Part shown: positions 48,320-59,982 of the stretch, piece after piece | Layout of the letters: every line of letters starts with the position of its first letter | Position numbering within the stretch: position 1 is the first letter of the stretch | DNA from: Bog-473 sp963809825 | Lineage (GTDB): Bacteria; Actinomycetota; Acidimicrobiia; Acidimicrobiales; RAAP-2 | Length of the DNA: 64,000 bases | Direction: 5' to 3' | Assembly (NCBI GenBank): GCA_963809825.1 | Contig: CAWELJ010000014.1 | Span: 1-64,000 of the forward strand | Program-made: the position numbers and the translations under genes | The notes under the pieces: model-generated | Told to the model about the DNA's origin: nothing | What the model saw: the letters and a program-made list of their open reading frames with translations, nothing else | Databases searched by the model: none

Positions 48320-48340
48320 AATATAGCAAGGGATAACTTG
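48320..48340 (-). promoter_or_regulatory. -10-like box and CAAG-N6-CTTG dyad upstream of the SDR-queA-sufR-like operon
   Basis: On the minus strand, TATATT (complement of 48320-48325) is a candidate -10. Directly upstream, CAAG-GGATAA-CTTG at 48327-48340 is a dyad with the same geometry as the known SufR operator CAAC-N6-GTTG. It sits in the -10/-35 spacer, where a repressor would block transcription. It lies only 2 bp from the glpK stop. Confidence 0.4.
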
Positions 48341-48342
48341 TT

Positions 48343-49914
48343 TTATTCCTCTGCAGGTGTACCAGCGGATTTGAGCTGGTCGAGACCGGCCCACCCCATG
48401 GACTTCTCGACGGCGCGCCGCCAGGCCGCGTGCGCGGCGTCGCCGGCCTCGGCCGGCAGCGCCGGCTCGAAGACGGACTCCGCCTCCCAGAGCGCCGACA
48501 GCTCGTCGAGCGACGACCACACCCCCTCGGCCAGCCCGGCGAGGGTGGCGGCCCCGAGCGCGGTCGACTCGAGCGAGCGCGGCCGGGCCACGGTCATGCG
48601 GCTCTGATCCGCCTGCAGCTGGAGCAGGAGGTCCATGGCGGCGGCGCCCCCGTCGGCCCGCAGCGCGGAGAGGGGGTCGGAGCAGGCGGCGGCCATGGCA
48701 TCGGTCATGTCGCGCACCTGGAACGCCATCCCTTCCACGCAGGCCCGCGCGATCTGGGCCCGTCCCGCGCCGCGGGTGAGACCCGTCACGATGCCGCGGG
48801 CGGTCGGGTCCCACCACGGACTGCCGAGTCCGGTGAGGGCCGGCACGAAGGTGACCCCGCCGCTGTCGGGGACCGACGCTGCGAGCGGGCCGATGTCGGC
48901 GGCGGCGTCGATGATGCCGAGCCCGTCGCGCAGCCACTGGATCGCCGCGCCGGAGACGAAGGCCGAGCCTTCGAGCGCGTAGGCGACGCGGGCGTGTGAC
49001 CCGGCCGCGTGCGCGCCGAGGTCCCAGGCACAGCTGACGGTCAGGCCGTCGGGCGCGGGCGGGCGTTCGGGGCCCGCGTTGGCCAGCGCGAAGCTGCCCG
49101 TGCCGTAGGTGACCTTGACCATGCCGGGATCGAAGCAGGCCTGCCCGAAGAGCGCCGCCTGCTGGTCGCCGAGGACGCCCGAGACGGGGACGCCGTCGAG
49201 CACCGCCGACGCGGGTCCCAGGTCGGCCAGCGCGGCGGCGCCGAACCGGCCGGCCGAGGGGCGCACGTCGGGCAGGGTGTGCACCGGCACGCCGAAGAGA
49301 TCGCACAGCTCGGGGGACCAGGCCAGGGTCGCCGTATCGAGCAACAGGGTCCGGCTGGCGTTGGACGGGTCCGTGGCGTAGGCGCCACCCGACGGCCCGC
49401 CGGTGAGGTTCCACAGCACCCAGGTGTCGACGGTGCAGAAGGAGAGGCTGGCGTCGCCGGCCGCGAGGGGGAGCTCGCCGGAGCGCAGCAACCAGGCCGC
49501 CTTGGTGGCGCTGAAGTACGGGTCGAGGACGAGCCCCGTCGTCTCGCGCACCAGGGGCAGGTGACCGGCCCGGGTCAGCTCCGCGCACAGGGACGCCGTG
49601 CGGCGGTCCTGCCAGACGATGGCCCGGTGCAGCGGTTGGCCGGTGGAGCGGTCGAACGCCACCAGGGTCTCGCGCTGGTTGGTGATGCCGATGGCTGCCA
49701 CCGTGTGGCCGGCCTGCGCCAGGCGGCCGCCGACCTCGGCCAGGGTGGCCCGCACCGCGTCCCAGATCTCGGTGGGGTCGTGCTCCACCCATCCCGGGCG
49801 GGGGAAGTACTGGGTCAGCTCGCGGTAGGCGACGTCGGCGACCCGGGCCTGCTCGTCGACGACGAGCGCACGCACGCCGGTCGTGCCCGCATCGATGGCG
49901 ACGACCTTGGCCAT
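48343..49914 (-). CDS. glpK: Glycerol kinase
   Basis: A 523-residue FGGY-family kinase. VVAIDAGTTGVRALVVDEQ is the N-terminal phosphate-binding loop; GWVEHDPTEIWDAV and ITNQRETLVAFDRSTGQPLH with IVWQDRRT are characteristic of glycerol kinase. GDQQAALFGQ and GTGSFALANAG lie in the second half. It phosphorylates glycerol to glycerol-3-phosphate. It is about 20 residues longer than usual. Other FGGY members cannot be fully excluded, but the RETL/DRRT motifs favour glycerol. Confidence 0.9.
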   Translation of the reverse strand: MAKVVAIDAGTTGVRALVVDEQARVADVAYRELTQYFPRPGWVEHDPTEIWDAVRATLAEVGGRLAQAGHTVAAIGITNQRETLVAFDRSTGQPLHRAIVWQDRRTASLCAELTRAGHLPLVRETTGLVLDPYFSATKAAWLLRSGELPLAAGDASLSFCTVDTWVLWNLTGGPSGGAYATDPSNASRTLLLDTATLAWSPELCDLFGVPVHTLPDVRPSAGRFGAAALADLGPASAVLDGVPVSGVLGDQQAALFGQACFDPGMVKVTYGTGSFALANAGPERPPAPDGLTVSCAWDLGAHAAGSHARVAYALEGSAFVSGAAIQWLRDGLGIIDAAADIGPLAASVPDSGGVTFVPALTGLGSPWWDPTARGIVTGLTRGAGRAQIARACVEGMAFQVRDMTDAMAAACSDPLSALRADGGAAAMDLLLQLQADQSRMTVARPRSLESTALGAATLAGLAEGVWSSLDELSALWEAESVFEPALPAEAGDAAHAAWRRAVEKSMGWAGLDQLKSAGTPAEE

Positions 49915-50032
49915 GGGGGGCTGACGCTAATGGTTCGCGGGGAACCGGCGCCGTGGGGCCGGCGCCGGCGGCCCGTCCCGCGCTAACCATCGCGAACGGC
50001 CCGTGACCTGCATGGTTATTGCGCGCCTTTGG

Positions 50033-50062
50033 TTGACAAGGGCGTAACTACAGTGCTGTAAT
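50033..50062 (+). promoter_or_regulatory. Promoter of nrdJ with NrdR-box-like dyad over the -10
   Basis: TTGACA (50033-50038) and TGTAAT (50057-50062) are separated by 18 bp, a good sigma-70-type promoter. The -10 is embedded in a dyad (50047-50062, ACTACAGTGCTGTAAT) resembling a weak NrdR box, so repressor binding would occlude RNA polymerase. Confidence 0.6.
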
Positions 50063-50095
50063 GACACAGCATCTCGTGTCTCGGGGGAGGGCCAG

Positions 50096-50111
50096 CCACT
50101 ATATGTTGTGG
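50096..50111 (+). promoter_or_regulatory. NrdR-box-like operator upstream of nrdJ
   Basis: CCACTATATGTTGTGG is a near-palindrome close to the NrdR consensus ACACWATATATWGTGT. It lies 49 bp (centre to centre) downstream of the dyad over the -10. NrdR represses ribonucleotide reductase genes when dATP is plentiful. No nrdR gene is in the window. Confidence 0.6.
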
Positions 50112-50190
50112 TGAGGCGACTCCGCCCCCTCCCGGGCAGGCAGAGCGAGCAGCGACCCCGAGACACCGCCCACGAGGAGGAACCAGCGCC

Positions 50191-53109
<2,919 letters not shown>

Positions 53110-53296
53110 TTCGCCCCGGTCGTGCGGCGCATGCCACGCCGGTGAGCAGACCTCGGCAAGGAACGATTCCATCTCCGCCTGGTCCGCGAACAGCTTGCGG
53201 TAGAGGTACCGGGGGTTCCAATCGAGCAGGACGCCGCCCACGTCGAATACCACTGCCCCGATCGGAGGACCTTCTCCAGCACTGTGAGAACACACA

Positions 53297-53302
53297 TATA
53301 AT
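53297..53302 (+). promoter_or_regulatory. -10 box of the DeoR gene
   Basis: A perfect TATAAT lies 17 bases before the ATG at 53320, so the transcript would have a very short leader. No good -35 is seen. The AT-rich spacer may also serve the divergent HAD fragment. Confidence 0.5.
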
Positions 53303-53319
53303 ATGGTAGATTGAACATC

Positions 53320-54078
53320 ATGGATGTGCACACTCGCCACCGGATGATCCTGCAGTCCCTGCGCCAACACAGCCCGGTGCTGGTCGGGGAGCTGGCCGAT
53401 GCGCTCGAGTGCTCCGAGATGACCGTACGCCGTGATCTCGAGTCCTTGGAGCGCAGTGGGGGCCTGCGTCGGGTGCATGGGGGGGCCGTGAGCGTCTTCC
53501 TCAGCGCCGAGGAGACCCCATACGGGATCCGGGCCCTCGAGTGCAGCGAGGCCAAGGCGACAATCGGCGCCGCTGTGGCCAGCCTCTTGGCCGATGGCGA
53601 GACGATCGTCCTCGACGGTGGCACCACCGCCATGGAGGTGGCCCGAGCGATCCGCAGCCGACGACTGACCGTTATGCCGCTCGCTCTGAGGCCGAGCTTC
53701 GAGTTGCACGAGTGCCCGGACATCAAACTCCTCCTCCCGGGCGGCGAGGTCCGTCCGGGAGAGCTGTCGTTGACGGGGAGTCTCACCGAACTGTCCTTGT
53801 CTCAGCTCCGATTCGACACGTGTGTGATGAGCCCATGCGGCATCGATGCCAAGGCGGGCGTTACCACGCACCTGCTCGCCGAGACGGCGGTCAAGCGAGC
53901 AGCCGCCAGAGCCTCACAGCGCGTCATCGTCGTGGCAGACTCCTCGAAGCTCGGGCGAGTGGCGTTCGGCCACGTCTGCGATCTCGATGAGATCGACATC
54001 GTCGTTACTGATGCAGGAGCCGACCAGCAGCGAGTTGAGGAATTGCGGGCGATGGGAGTCGACATCCGCTGCGTGTGA
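53320..54078 (+). CDS. DeoR/GlpR-family transcriptional regulator
   Basis: A 252-residue sugar-phosphate-responsive regulator. The N-terminal winged helix-turn-helix is RHRMILQSLRQHSPVLVGEL, then ALECSEMTVRRDLESLERSG and RRVHGGAV, a typical DeoR signature. The C-terminal DeoRC sensor domain has IVLDGGTTAMEVARAI and VVADSSKLGRVAFGHV, the usual phosphosugar-binding segments. The ATG at 53320 is used; a TTG at 53311 would add three residues. Its stop overlaps the MFS start (GTGA), suggesting regulation of the transporter and divergent HAD gene. It lies wholly within the inserted segment and looks intact. Confidence 0.88.
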   Translation: MDVHTRHRMILQSLRQHSPVLVGELADALECSEMTVRRDLESLERSGGLRRVHGGAVSVFLSAEETPYGIRALECSEAKATIGAAVASLLADGETIVLDGGTTAMEVARAIRSRRLTVMPLALRPSFELHECPDIKLLLPGGEVRPGELSLTGSLTELSLSQLRFDTCVMSPCGIDAKAGVTTHLLAETAVKRAAARASQRVIVVADSSKLGRVAFGHVCDLDEIDIVVTDAGADQQRVEELRAMGVDIRCV

Positions 54079-55054
54079 CGTTGACTCCGGGCTCGAGCCG
54101 ACGAACGGCACCAACGTCGGCGGACCGCTGGCCCAGCGTGGCCGTCATCGCAGTGTTCTTCGTGCACGGATTCTTGTTCGCCTCCTGGACGGCGCACATA
54201 CCCCAGCTGAAACAGCACCTCGGGCTCAGCGACGGCCGGCTCGGACTCGCCTTGCTCGGGGCACCCATCGGGTCGGTCCTGGCCCTGGTGGTGGCCGCCC
54301 GCGTGCTGCCGAGAGTGGGAAGCGGGCGGATGGTCCGCCTGGCGCTCCTCGGGTATTGCCTCTCGGGGCCATTCATCGGGCTCACTGGTTCTTTCGGAAC
54401 CTTCTTCATCGCGTTCCTGATTTGGGGATTGTTCCAGGGGATGCTCGACGTGTCGATGAACACCCAAGCAATCGAGGTCGAGCGGGTTTCCAGCCGCGTG
54501 CTGATGCCGGGTTTCCATGGTTCTTGGAGCAGTGGCGCCCTCGTCGGTGCGGTTATCGGAGCGGCCGCGGTGGGACTCGGCATTTCGTTGAGCGAGCAGC
54601 TGCTTGTCCTGGCGGTACCGTGCCTCCTGGGCGTCGGCTGGCTCACGACCCGGATGATCCCCGACCGGCAGGATGGGAGACGGCCCCGAACCTTCGATCG
54701 GCAGCCGCGAAGGGCGCCACGGTATGCTGCAGAGGGAGCTCATCGTCCTCGGGGGCATCGCCTTCGCCGACATGCTCTGCGAGGGCGCCGCAGCCGATTG
54801 GGCCGCCGTCTATCTCCACGACTCGGTGCACACAGCAGCCCTTGTGGCTGGGATGGGGTTTGCGCTCTATGCCCTCGCCATGCTTGCCGTTCGGCTCGCC
54901 GGCAATCGGCTCTTCACCAGGTTCGCCGTCCACCGAGTGCTCCCTTTGCTCGCCGTCATCGCCACGATCGGATTCGCCGTCGCTCTGGTCGTCGCCCGTC
55001 CCGTGAGCGTGTTGATCGGATTCGGCTTGCTGGGGGCCGGACTCGGATGCGTCG
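54075..55054 (+). pseudogene. MFS transporter (YbjJ-like), frameshifted and 3'-truncated
   Basis: The N-terminal half reads in frame from GTG 54075 (VAVIAVFFVHGFLFASWTAH ... MLDVSMNTQAIEVERVSSR), typical of YbjJ-type MFS proteins, to about 54670. The protein then continues in the +1 frame (LIVLGGIAFADMLCEGAAAD) until homology stops at GLGCVV near 55054, where flanking DNA begins. At least two membrane segments are missing at the C-terminus. The frame change lies near GGCAGGATGGGAGACGG. Probably not functional. Confidence 0.8.
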
Positions 55055-55091
55055 TAGCGGGCCCGCGAGCGGTGATGCGGGTCGATCGCCC

Positions 55092-55598
55092 TCAGGGCGT
55101 GCAGGCCCAGGCGCCGGTGACGTGGACCTTGCCCTTGCCCGGATTGCCCCGGAAGGAGCTGTAACCGGCGAGGGTGATGCTCACCTTCCCCGTGGTGTGG
55201 GTGGTGGTGATCGTCCCGTTCTTCGTCTCCGAGGCCCAGTTCCAGTTCGTCGTGCCGTCGGGCGTGGCGCCGATGAGGGCGACGTTGGGTCCCTCGCCGT
55301 TCGACTGGGCGAAGTTCTTCCACGTCCCGGCCTTGGGTGCGTAGAGCTGCAGGGTCCACTTGGTGGCCGGCGCGCCCTTGAGCGTCCCGTTCAGCATGAA
55401 CGTGGCCCCCTTCGACGTGACCACCTGCTGGCTGCAGGGCGTATTGGGCTCGCTGAGCGTTCCGCTGACCGAACCGGTGAACTTGAACGAGGTCTGACTC
55501 GGGGCGGCTGCCGCACCCGCCATCGCCGGCGCGACGAAGAGCGCCAGCCCGCATGCAGACGCAATGACGCTGTTCCTGACCGTTGTGAACGCTGGCAT
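55092..55598 (-). CDS. Secreted hypothetical protein
   Basis: A 168-residue protein with a signal peptide (VIASACGLALFVAPAMAGAAA), cleaved near residue 32. The mature part is rich in Thr, Ser and Gly and looks beta-stranded: FKFTGSVSGTLSEPNT, ATKWTLQLYAPKAGTW, GTITTTHTTGKVSITLAGY. Two Cys (PCSQQ and WACTP at the C-terminus) may form a disulfide. It is convergent with nrdJ; without the insert the two stops would be about 35 bp apart. No family recognised. Confidence 0.78.
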   Translation of the reverse strand: MPAFTTVRNSVIASACGLALFVAPAMAGAAAAPSQTSFKFTGSVSGTLSEPNTPCSQQVVTSKGATFMLNGTLKGAPATKWTLQLYAPKAGTWKNFAQSNGEGPNVALIGATPDGTTNWNWASETKNGTITTTHTTGKVSITLAGYSSFRGNPGKGKVHVTGAWACTP

Positions 55599-55682
55599 GA
55601 CCGTCCTCCCTGCGCCCGATGGCGCCTCAGTTCCAGAGGGATGACGAAGTGGAGGGCCGGGGGTTACAGCGGGCTCGATCTG

Positions 55683-56588
55683 CTAGTTCATGGCGTGGGC
55701 GCGCTCGCGGAGGATGCGCTGGAACTGGTGGACCGCGAGCGTCGCCGGCACCGTGGTCTCCATGAAGTCCCGGAGCGCCCGGAGGAATTCGCGGGGTGCC
55801 TCGACGTGGGGAAAGTGACCGGCCCCCGCCACGATCTCGAGGCGACTGTTCGGCATGGCGGCGTGCGCATCGTGGGCGTGGCTGACCGGGATGATGGAGT
55901 CGTCCTCGCCCCAGACGATCAGCGTCGGGACCTGCTGGGTGAGGTAGAGGCGGTCCATCGCACTGACGGTCTGGCCTCCGGGATCGATGACGGACCGGAT
56001 GGTCCTGATGAACGACTGACGGTTCGCACCGTCGGTCAACGAGGCGTACGACCGCCACATCTCGCCGACGCGCGGCATGCGGATCCCTCGGGAATGGAGC
56101 AGCCGGCTGAGCTCGTCCCCGGGCGCCCGGAGAAACGGCGGGAAGATGATCGGCATCAGGTACTCGGCCCCGGGCAGGGTCATGAACCGCAGCAGCCAGC
56201 TCACCTCGCGGCCGAGCCCGCCGCTGTCGACGAGGACCAGGCGCTCGCACCATTCGGGGTTCTGGTAGCAGAACTGCATGGCGACGCCCCCGCCGAAGGA
56301 CTGGCCGACCACGGTCGCGCGGGGGACGCCGACGACTCCCAGCAGGTCGCGCAGAACGTTGGCGTAGGCGCCCAGCGAGTAGTCACCGGTCGGCTTGGCC
56401 GACTGACCGTGGCCCAGCAGGTCCGGCGCGATCACCGTGTACCGCTCGGTCAGGTCGGGCATCACCTCCCGCCACGCTCCGGAGCTCCCGGCGATCCCGT
56501 GGATCAGGAGGATGGCGGGCCCCTCGCCGGCCATCCGAAACCCCAGGTCGTGGCCGTGAATCTGCACGTGCTGTAGTTCGAATCCCAC
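55683..56588 (-). CDS. Alpha/beta-fold hydrolase
   Basis: A 301-residue alpha/beta hydrolase. The oxyanion HG motif is LLIHGIAGSSGAWREV; the nucleophile elbow is VVGQSFGGGVAMQF (GQSFGG); the acid is in WGEDDSIIP; the His is in GAGHFPHVEAP. A lid with Pro and Leu (MPIIFPPFLRAPGDEL) lies between strands 6 and 7. The group includes epoxide hydrolases, haloperoxidase-like esterases and meta-cleavage hydrolases (MhpC-like). GTG start at 56588. It follows, on the same strand, the MMPL transporter gene with about 70 bp between. Substrate unknown. Confidence 0.88.
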   Translation of the reverse strand: MGFELQHVQIHGHDLGFRMAGEGPAILLIHGIAGSSGAWREVMPDLTERYTVIAPDLLGHGQSAKPTGDYSLGAYANVLRDLLGVVGVPRATVVGQSFGGGVAMQFCYQNPEWCERLVLVDSGGLGREVSWLLRFMTLPGAEYLMPIIFPPFLRAPGDELSRLLHSRGIRMPRVGEMWRSYASLTDGANRQSFIRTIRSVIDPGGQTVSAMDRLYLTQQVPTLIVWGEDDSIIPVSHAHDAHAAMPNSRLEIVAGAGHFPHVEAPREFLRALRDFMETTVPATLAVHQFQRILRERAHAMN

Positions 56589-56661
56589 TGTGCCTCCGTT
56601 GTCGGAGCCGAACCTACCCTGCCTCCGGTACCCGGCGGGGGAGGTTCGGAGGCGAGTCCGG

Positions 56662-58842
56662 CTAGGAGGCTGATCCGGTGGTCGCCACCGCCCCGGGCTG
56701 GAGGGGTGGCGGCGGCGCCACCACGGGCTGGAGGCCCGCACCTTCCACGTCGATGGACGGCAGGACACGATCCAACCAGTGCGGGAGCCACCAGGCCCGC
56801 CCGCCGAGCAGCGCCATGGCCGCCGGGATCAGCGTCATGCGCACGATGAACGCGTCGACCGCGACGCCCACGGCCAGCGCGAAGGCGATCTCCTTCGTGA
56901 TGAGGTCACTGGCGATGACGTAGCTGGCGAAGATGGAGAACATGATGATGGCGGCTGCCGTGACCACCGGTGCCGACATGCCGAAACCGGTCCGGACTGC
57001 CTCGACGGGAGGCCTGCCGGATGCGTGCTCCTCGCGCATGCGGCTGACGAGGAACATCTCGTAGTCCATGGCCAAGCCGAAGAGGATGCCGGTCATCATG
57101 AGCGGCAAGAAGCTGATCACGGGAGCAGAAGCCGGCAGCGCGACCAGGTTGGCGAGGTGCCCGTCCTCGAAGATCCAGACGACGGCGCCCAGCGCCGCAC
57201 CGATGGTCAGGAGGAAGCCGAGAACCGCCGTGAGCGGCACGAGGAGCGAGCGGAAGACCAGCATGAGCAGGAGGGCGGCGATGCCCACCACGACGAGCAG
57301 GTAGAGCGGCAGCGCGGCGCCGAGCTTGGCCGAGACGTCGATGCCGAGTGCAGTCGGCCCGGTCACGAGCACGCGCGCGCCGAACGGTGCCGCCACGGCC
57401 GCCGACTTCTCGCGGATGGTGGCAACGAGGTCCTTGGTCGCCGCCGAACTCGGGCCCGACGTCGGGATCACGTCGACCACGGTGACGTTCTTGGCCGCGT
57501 TCTGGATGGGTGGGGAGACGGAGGCGACCCCCGGCACCGCCGCCAGGTCCTTGGTCGCCGTCTCGGCCACCGCGACGGGGTCCAAGCGGGCGGGCGCATC
57601 GACCACGACGAGCAGCGGCGCGTTGACCCCCGGACCGAAACCACGCGCCAAGAGGTCGTAGGCCGTGCGCGCCGTGTCGGACTTGGGCAGCGTCCCTGCG
57701 CTGGGCAGGCCGAGGTCCAGCTTGAGCAGCGGCGAGGCGATGGCCAGGAGCAGGATCACCCCCGTAATGACCACGAACACGGCGCGCTTGGTGGTGAACG
57801 CGACCCAGCGGGCGAAGAAGCCCCGACCGGGTGCCTTCACCCGCGACGGCTTGATCTTGGCCCCCGCGAACCCGAGGAGGGCGGGAATGAGCGTCACCGC
57901 GATCAGGACGGCCACGACGACGGTCCCGGCGGCGCAGAGCCCCATGACGGTCAGGAAGGGGATGCCCGTCACGCTCAGCCCGACCAGTGCCACGACGACG
58001 GTGCAGCCGGCGAACACGACGGCCATCCCCGCCGTCCCGGCCGCCGTGGACGCAGCCTCCTCGGGCGACGCGCCGGTGCCCCTCTCGTCTCGGTAGCGGT
58101 GCACGATGAAGAGGGCGTAGTCGATCGCCACGGCCAGGCCCAGCATCGTGGCGAGAATCGGTGCGGTGGCCGACAGCGAGATGACGCCGCTCAGCGCGTT
58201 GATCGCGGTCAGCCCTATCCCCACGCCGATCAGCGCGTTGAGCAGGGGCAGGCCCGCCGCGATCATGGAACCGAAGGTGATCGTGAGCACGAGGAACGCG
58301 ATCAGGAGACCGAGGGCATCGGAGTTCTTCGTCGTCGGCTGGTTGACGATGCCGCCGCCGAAGGCGACCGTCACACCCTGGGCGCGCGCCGGCCGGGCTG
58401 CCGCAACGAGGTCCCGCTTGGCCTCGGCGCTGATGTTGCTCGCCGGGACCTTGAACGCGACCGTGGCGTAGCCGATGCGACCGTTCTTCGAGATCGACGT
58501 GCTGCCGTAGGGGTCGGTGACGAGCAGGACCTGTGCCCCTCGCCGGGCCTGGGCGATCGATGCCTCGACGGCCGCCTTGATCGTGGGGACGTGCAAGGTC
58601 GTGCCCGCCGGGGCCGCGAAGACCATCTGGGCCGTGGCGCCCGAGGCGGCGGGGAAGCGCTGCTCGAGCAGGTCCATCGCCTGCTGGGACTGGGTACCCG
58701 GAACCGTGAACTGCGTCGACTCCGGCTTCGAGACGATGACCGAGATGGAGGCCACCGCGATCAGGATCATCAGCCATGCGAGGAGGGTCGCCCAGCGATG
58801 TCGAAAGGTGCCCCGACCGATGCGTGCCAGCAATCCCGCCAT
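56662..58842 (-). CDS. MMPL-family transporter
   Basis: A 726-residue RND-type transporter with two copies of the MMPL unit. The N-terminal membrane segment is LLAWLMILIAVASISVIVS; a first extracytoplasmic domain follows; then a five-helix cluster with AVAIDYALFIVHRYRDE (the conserved Asp-Tyr pair for proton coupling). The second half repeats this with GLAMDYEMFLVSRMREEH. Such proteins export lipids or hydrophobic compounds in actinobacteria. The C-terminal tail is Pro-rich. Upstream is the DUF4115-like gene on the same strand with 13 bp between, so they may be cotranscribed. Confidence 0.93.
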   Translation of the reverse strand: MAGLLARIGRGTFRHRWATLLAWLMILIAVASISVIVSKPESTQFTVPGTQSQQAMDLLEQRFPAASGATAQMVFAAPAGTTLHVPTIKAAVEASIAQARRGAQVLLVTDPYGSTSISKNGRIGYATVAFKVPASNISAEAKRDLVAAARPARAQGVTVAFGGGIVNQPTTKNSDALGLLIAFLVLTITFGSMIAAGLPLLNALIGVGIGLTAINALSGVISLSATAPILATMLGLAVAIDYALFIVHRYRDERGTGASPEEAASTAAGTAGMAVVFAGCTVVVALVGLSVTGIPFLTVMGLCAAGTVVVAVLIAVTLIPALLGFAGAKIKPSRVKAPGRGFFARWVAFTTKRAVFVVITGVILLLAIASPLLKLDLGLPSAGTLPKSDTARTAYDLLARGFGPGVNAPLLVVVDAPARLDPVAVAETATKDLAAVPGVASVSPPIQNAAKNVTVVDVIPTSGPSSAATKDLVATIREKSAAVAAPFGARVLVTGPTALGIDVSAKLGAALPLYLLVVVGIAALLLMLVFRSLLVPLTAVLGFLLTIGAALGAVVWIFEDGHLANLVALPASAPVISFLPLMMTGILFGLAMDYEMFLVSRMREEHASGRPPVEAVRTGFGMSAPVVTAAAIIMFSIFASYVIASDLITKEIAFALAVGVAVDAFIVRMTLIPAAMALLGGRAWWLPHWLDRVLPSIDVEGAGLQPVVAPPPPLQPGAVATTGSAS

Positions 58843-58855
58843 CAGTTCCTCCGCG

Positions 58856-59701
58856 TCAGGCTCGGCCGCCGGGCCCCATGGAATGGGGGATCCGGTTCTC
58901 GTGGTGCCTCACGATGCACCCGGAGGTGCTGCCCCGCCGCCCGTTCACGTCCACAAGGTTCTTGTGTCGGTAGCGAAGGGCGACGGGTTGAGCCCTCGTG
59001 CCCAGGAGGCCCTGCGTGCGAACGATGCGGGCTCTCAGCGCTTCGGCGTGAATTTGGTAGCTGGCCGGCGCGGCGAGCGGGGTCAGCGTGACCGACCGGC
59101 GGCCCGAGCTCACGATGATCTTCGTCCCTCCGGCGCCGACGTCCACCTCGGACGGGCCGAGCAAGATCTCCTTGTGGCTGGTGCCCGGCTCGAGGATGCC
59201 TTCGAACGTGGGGTGCTGGCCGAGGACCCCGATGCTGACCCAGGATCGCCCCGTCGTCGTGGCCACCGTGACCTGGTACGCCGCCACCGCGATGCTGTAG
59301 GTGGCCGGGCCGCCGCTGGACGGCAGGGCGGTGAGCAACGGGGCCTTGGGGTTCGTGACCGTCCCGTGGTGCGCGGGGGGTGTGGTGCTCGTCCCGGACC
59401 CCCCTCCGTTCCCGCTGCCGATGACCCCGGACTTGACGAGCCCGAGCGCCGCCCCGGCAGCGATCACTGCCAGCGCCACGACGGCGACGGCGACCCGGAG
59501 CCAACGGGCCGAGCCCGGCTGACCGGGGCCCCGGCTGCCGCTCCCGACCGCCGGGATCTTGTCGGTGTCGCCGTAGGTCGGGTAGGCCAGGGCGTCGGGG
59601 AAGAGCTGGCCCTGGCCCTCCGGTCCGAGCTGGTGGAACACGGTCGTGTCAGACGGCACTGCACCGGGCACCGCTTCGCCGGGATGCACCTCCATCGCCA
59701 T
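58856..59701 (-). CDS. Membrane-anchored DUF4115/RodZ-C-like protein
   Basis: A 281-residue protein: a cytoplasmic N-terminus of about 65 residues, one membrane segment (VAVAVVALAVIAAGAALGL), a Gly/Ser/Thr linker, and an outer beta-domain (IAVAAYQVTVATTTGRSWVS ... EILLGPSEVDVGAGG) like the DUF4115 domain of RodZ-related proteins. The last 60 residues are basic and unlike the domain; they may be a variable tail or another frame problem. Its gene precedes the MMPL gene by 13 bp. Start ATG 59701; another ATG is two codons in. Confidence 0.75.
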   Translation of the reverse strand: MAMEVHPGEAVPGAVPSDTTVFHQLGPEGQGQLFPDALAYPTYGDTDKIPAVGSGSRGPGQPGSARWLRVAVAVVALAVIAAGAALGLVKSGVIGSGNGGGSGTSTTPPAHHGTVTNPKAPLLTALPSSGGPATYSIAVAAYQVTVATTTGRSWVSIGVLGQHPTFEGILEPGTSHKEILLGPSEVDVGAGGTKIIVSSGRRSVTLTPLAAPASYQIHAEALRARIVRTQGLLGTRAQPVALRYRHKNLVDVNGRRGSTSGCIVRHHENRIPHSMGPGGRA

Positions 59702-59982
59702 CTGAGTCCACCTCCAACGCCCGGGTCTCGACTACCTCAATCTCAATTATGACCCGGCCTCGCCACAATTTTTGCACGCATCAACCCACGCTGCCGCCCG
59801 CCCCGGCACCACCGTGGCCCACCCACAGGATCCCACGTCACGGAGCCAGGTGGGCGCCAGGACGCGATCGAGCCGTTCGAGGCCCCCCGGGGTCCGCGAC
59901 GGGCTCGATCCGTGTGCCCGTGCGCCATCGGCGGGCCGCCCGGAACGGTGTCCCCGCCGGACCGATCCCACCGCCTGAGGGC
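59702..59982. other. Intergenic, nothing recognised
   Basis: About 280 bases between the DUF4115-like gene start and the DinB-like gene stop. The left end has an AT-rich patch near 59745-59775 that is a plausible promoter for the minus-strand DUF4115-MMPL unit; no clear hexamers are seen. Confidence 0.35.

Noticed and set aside
49915..50190. Cobalamin riboswitch before nrdJ
   Set aside because: No B12-box-like conserved element was recognised; a plain promoter with NrdR-like dyads explains the region.
54075..56576. An 833-codon open frame running through the MFS fragment and beyond
   Set aside because: After about 54670 it is off-frame for the transporter and antisense to the secreted-protein and hydrolase genes.
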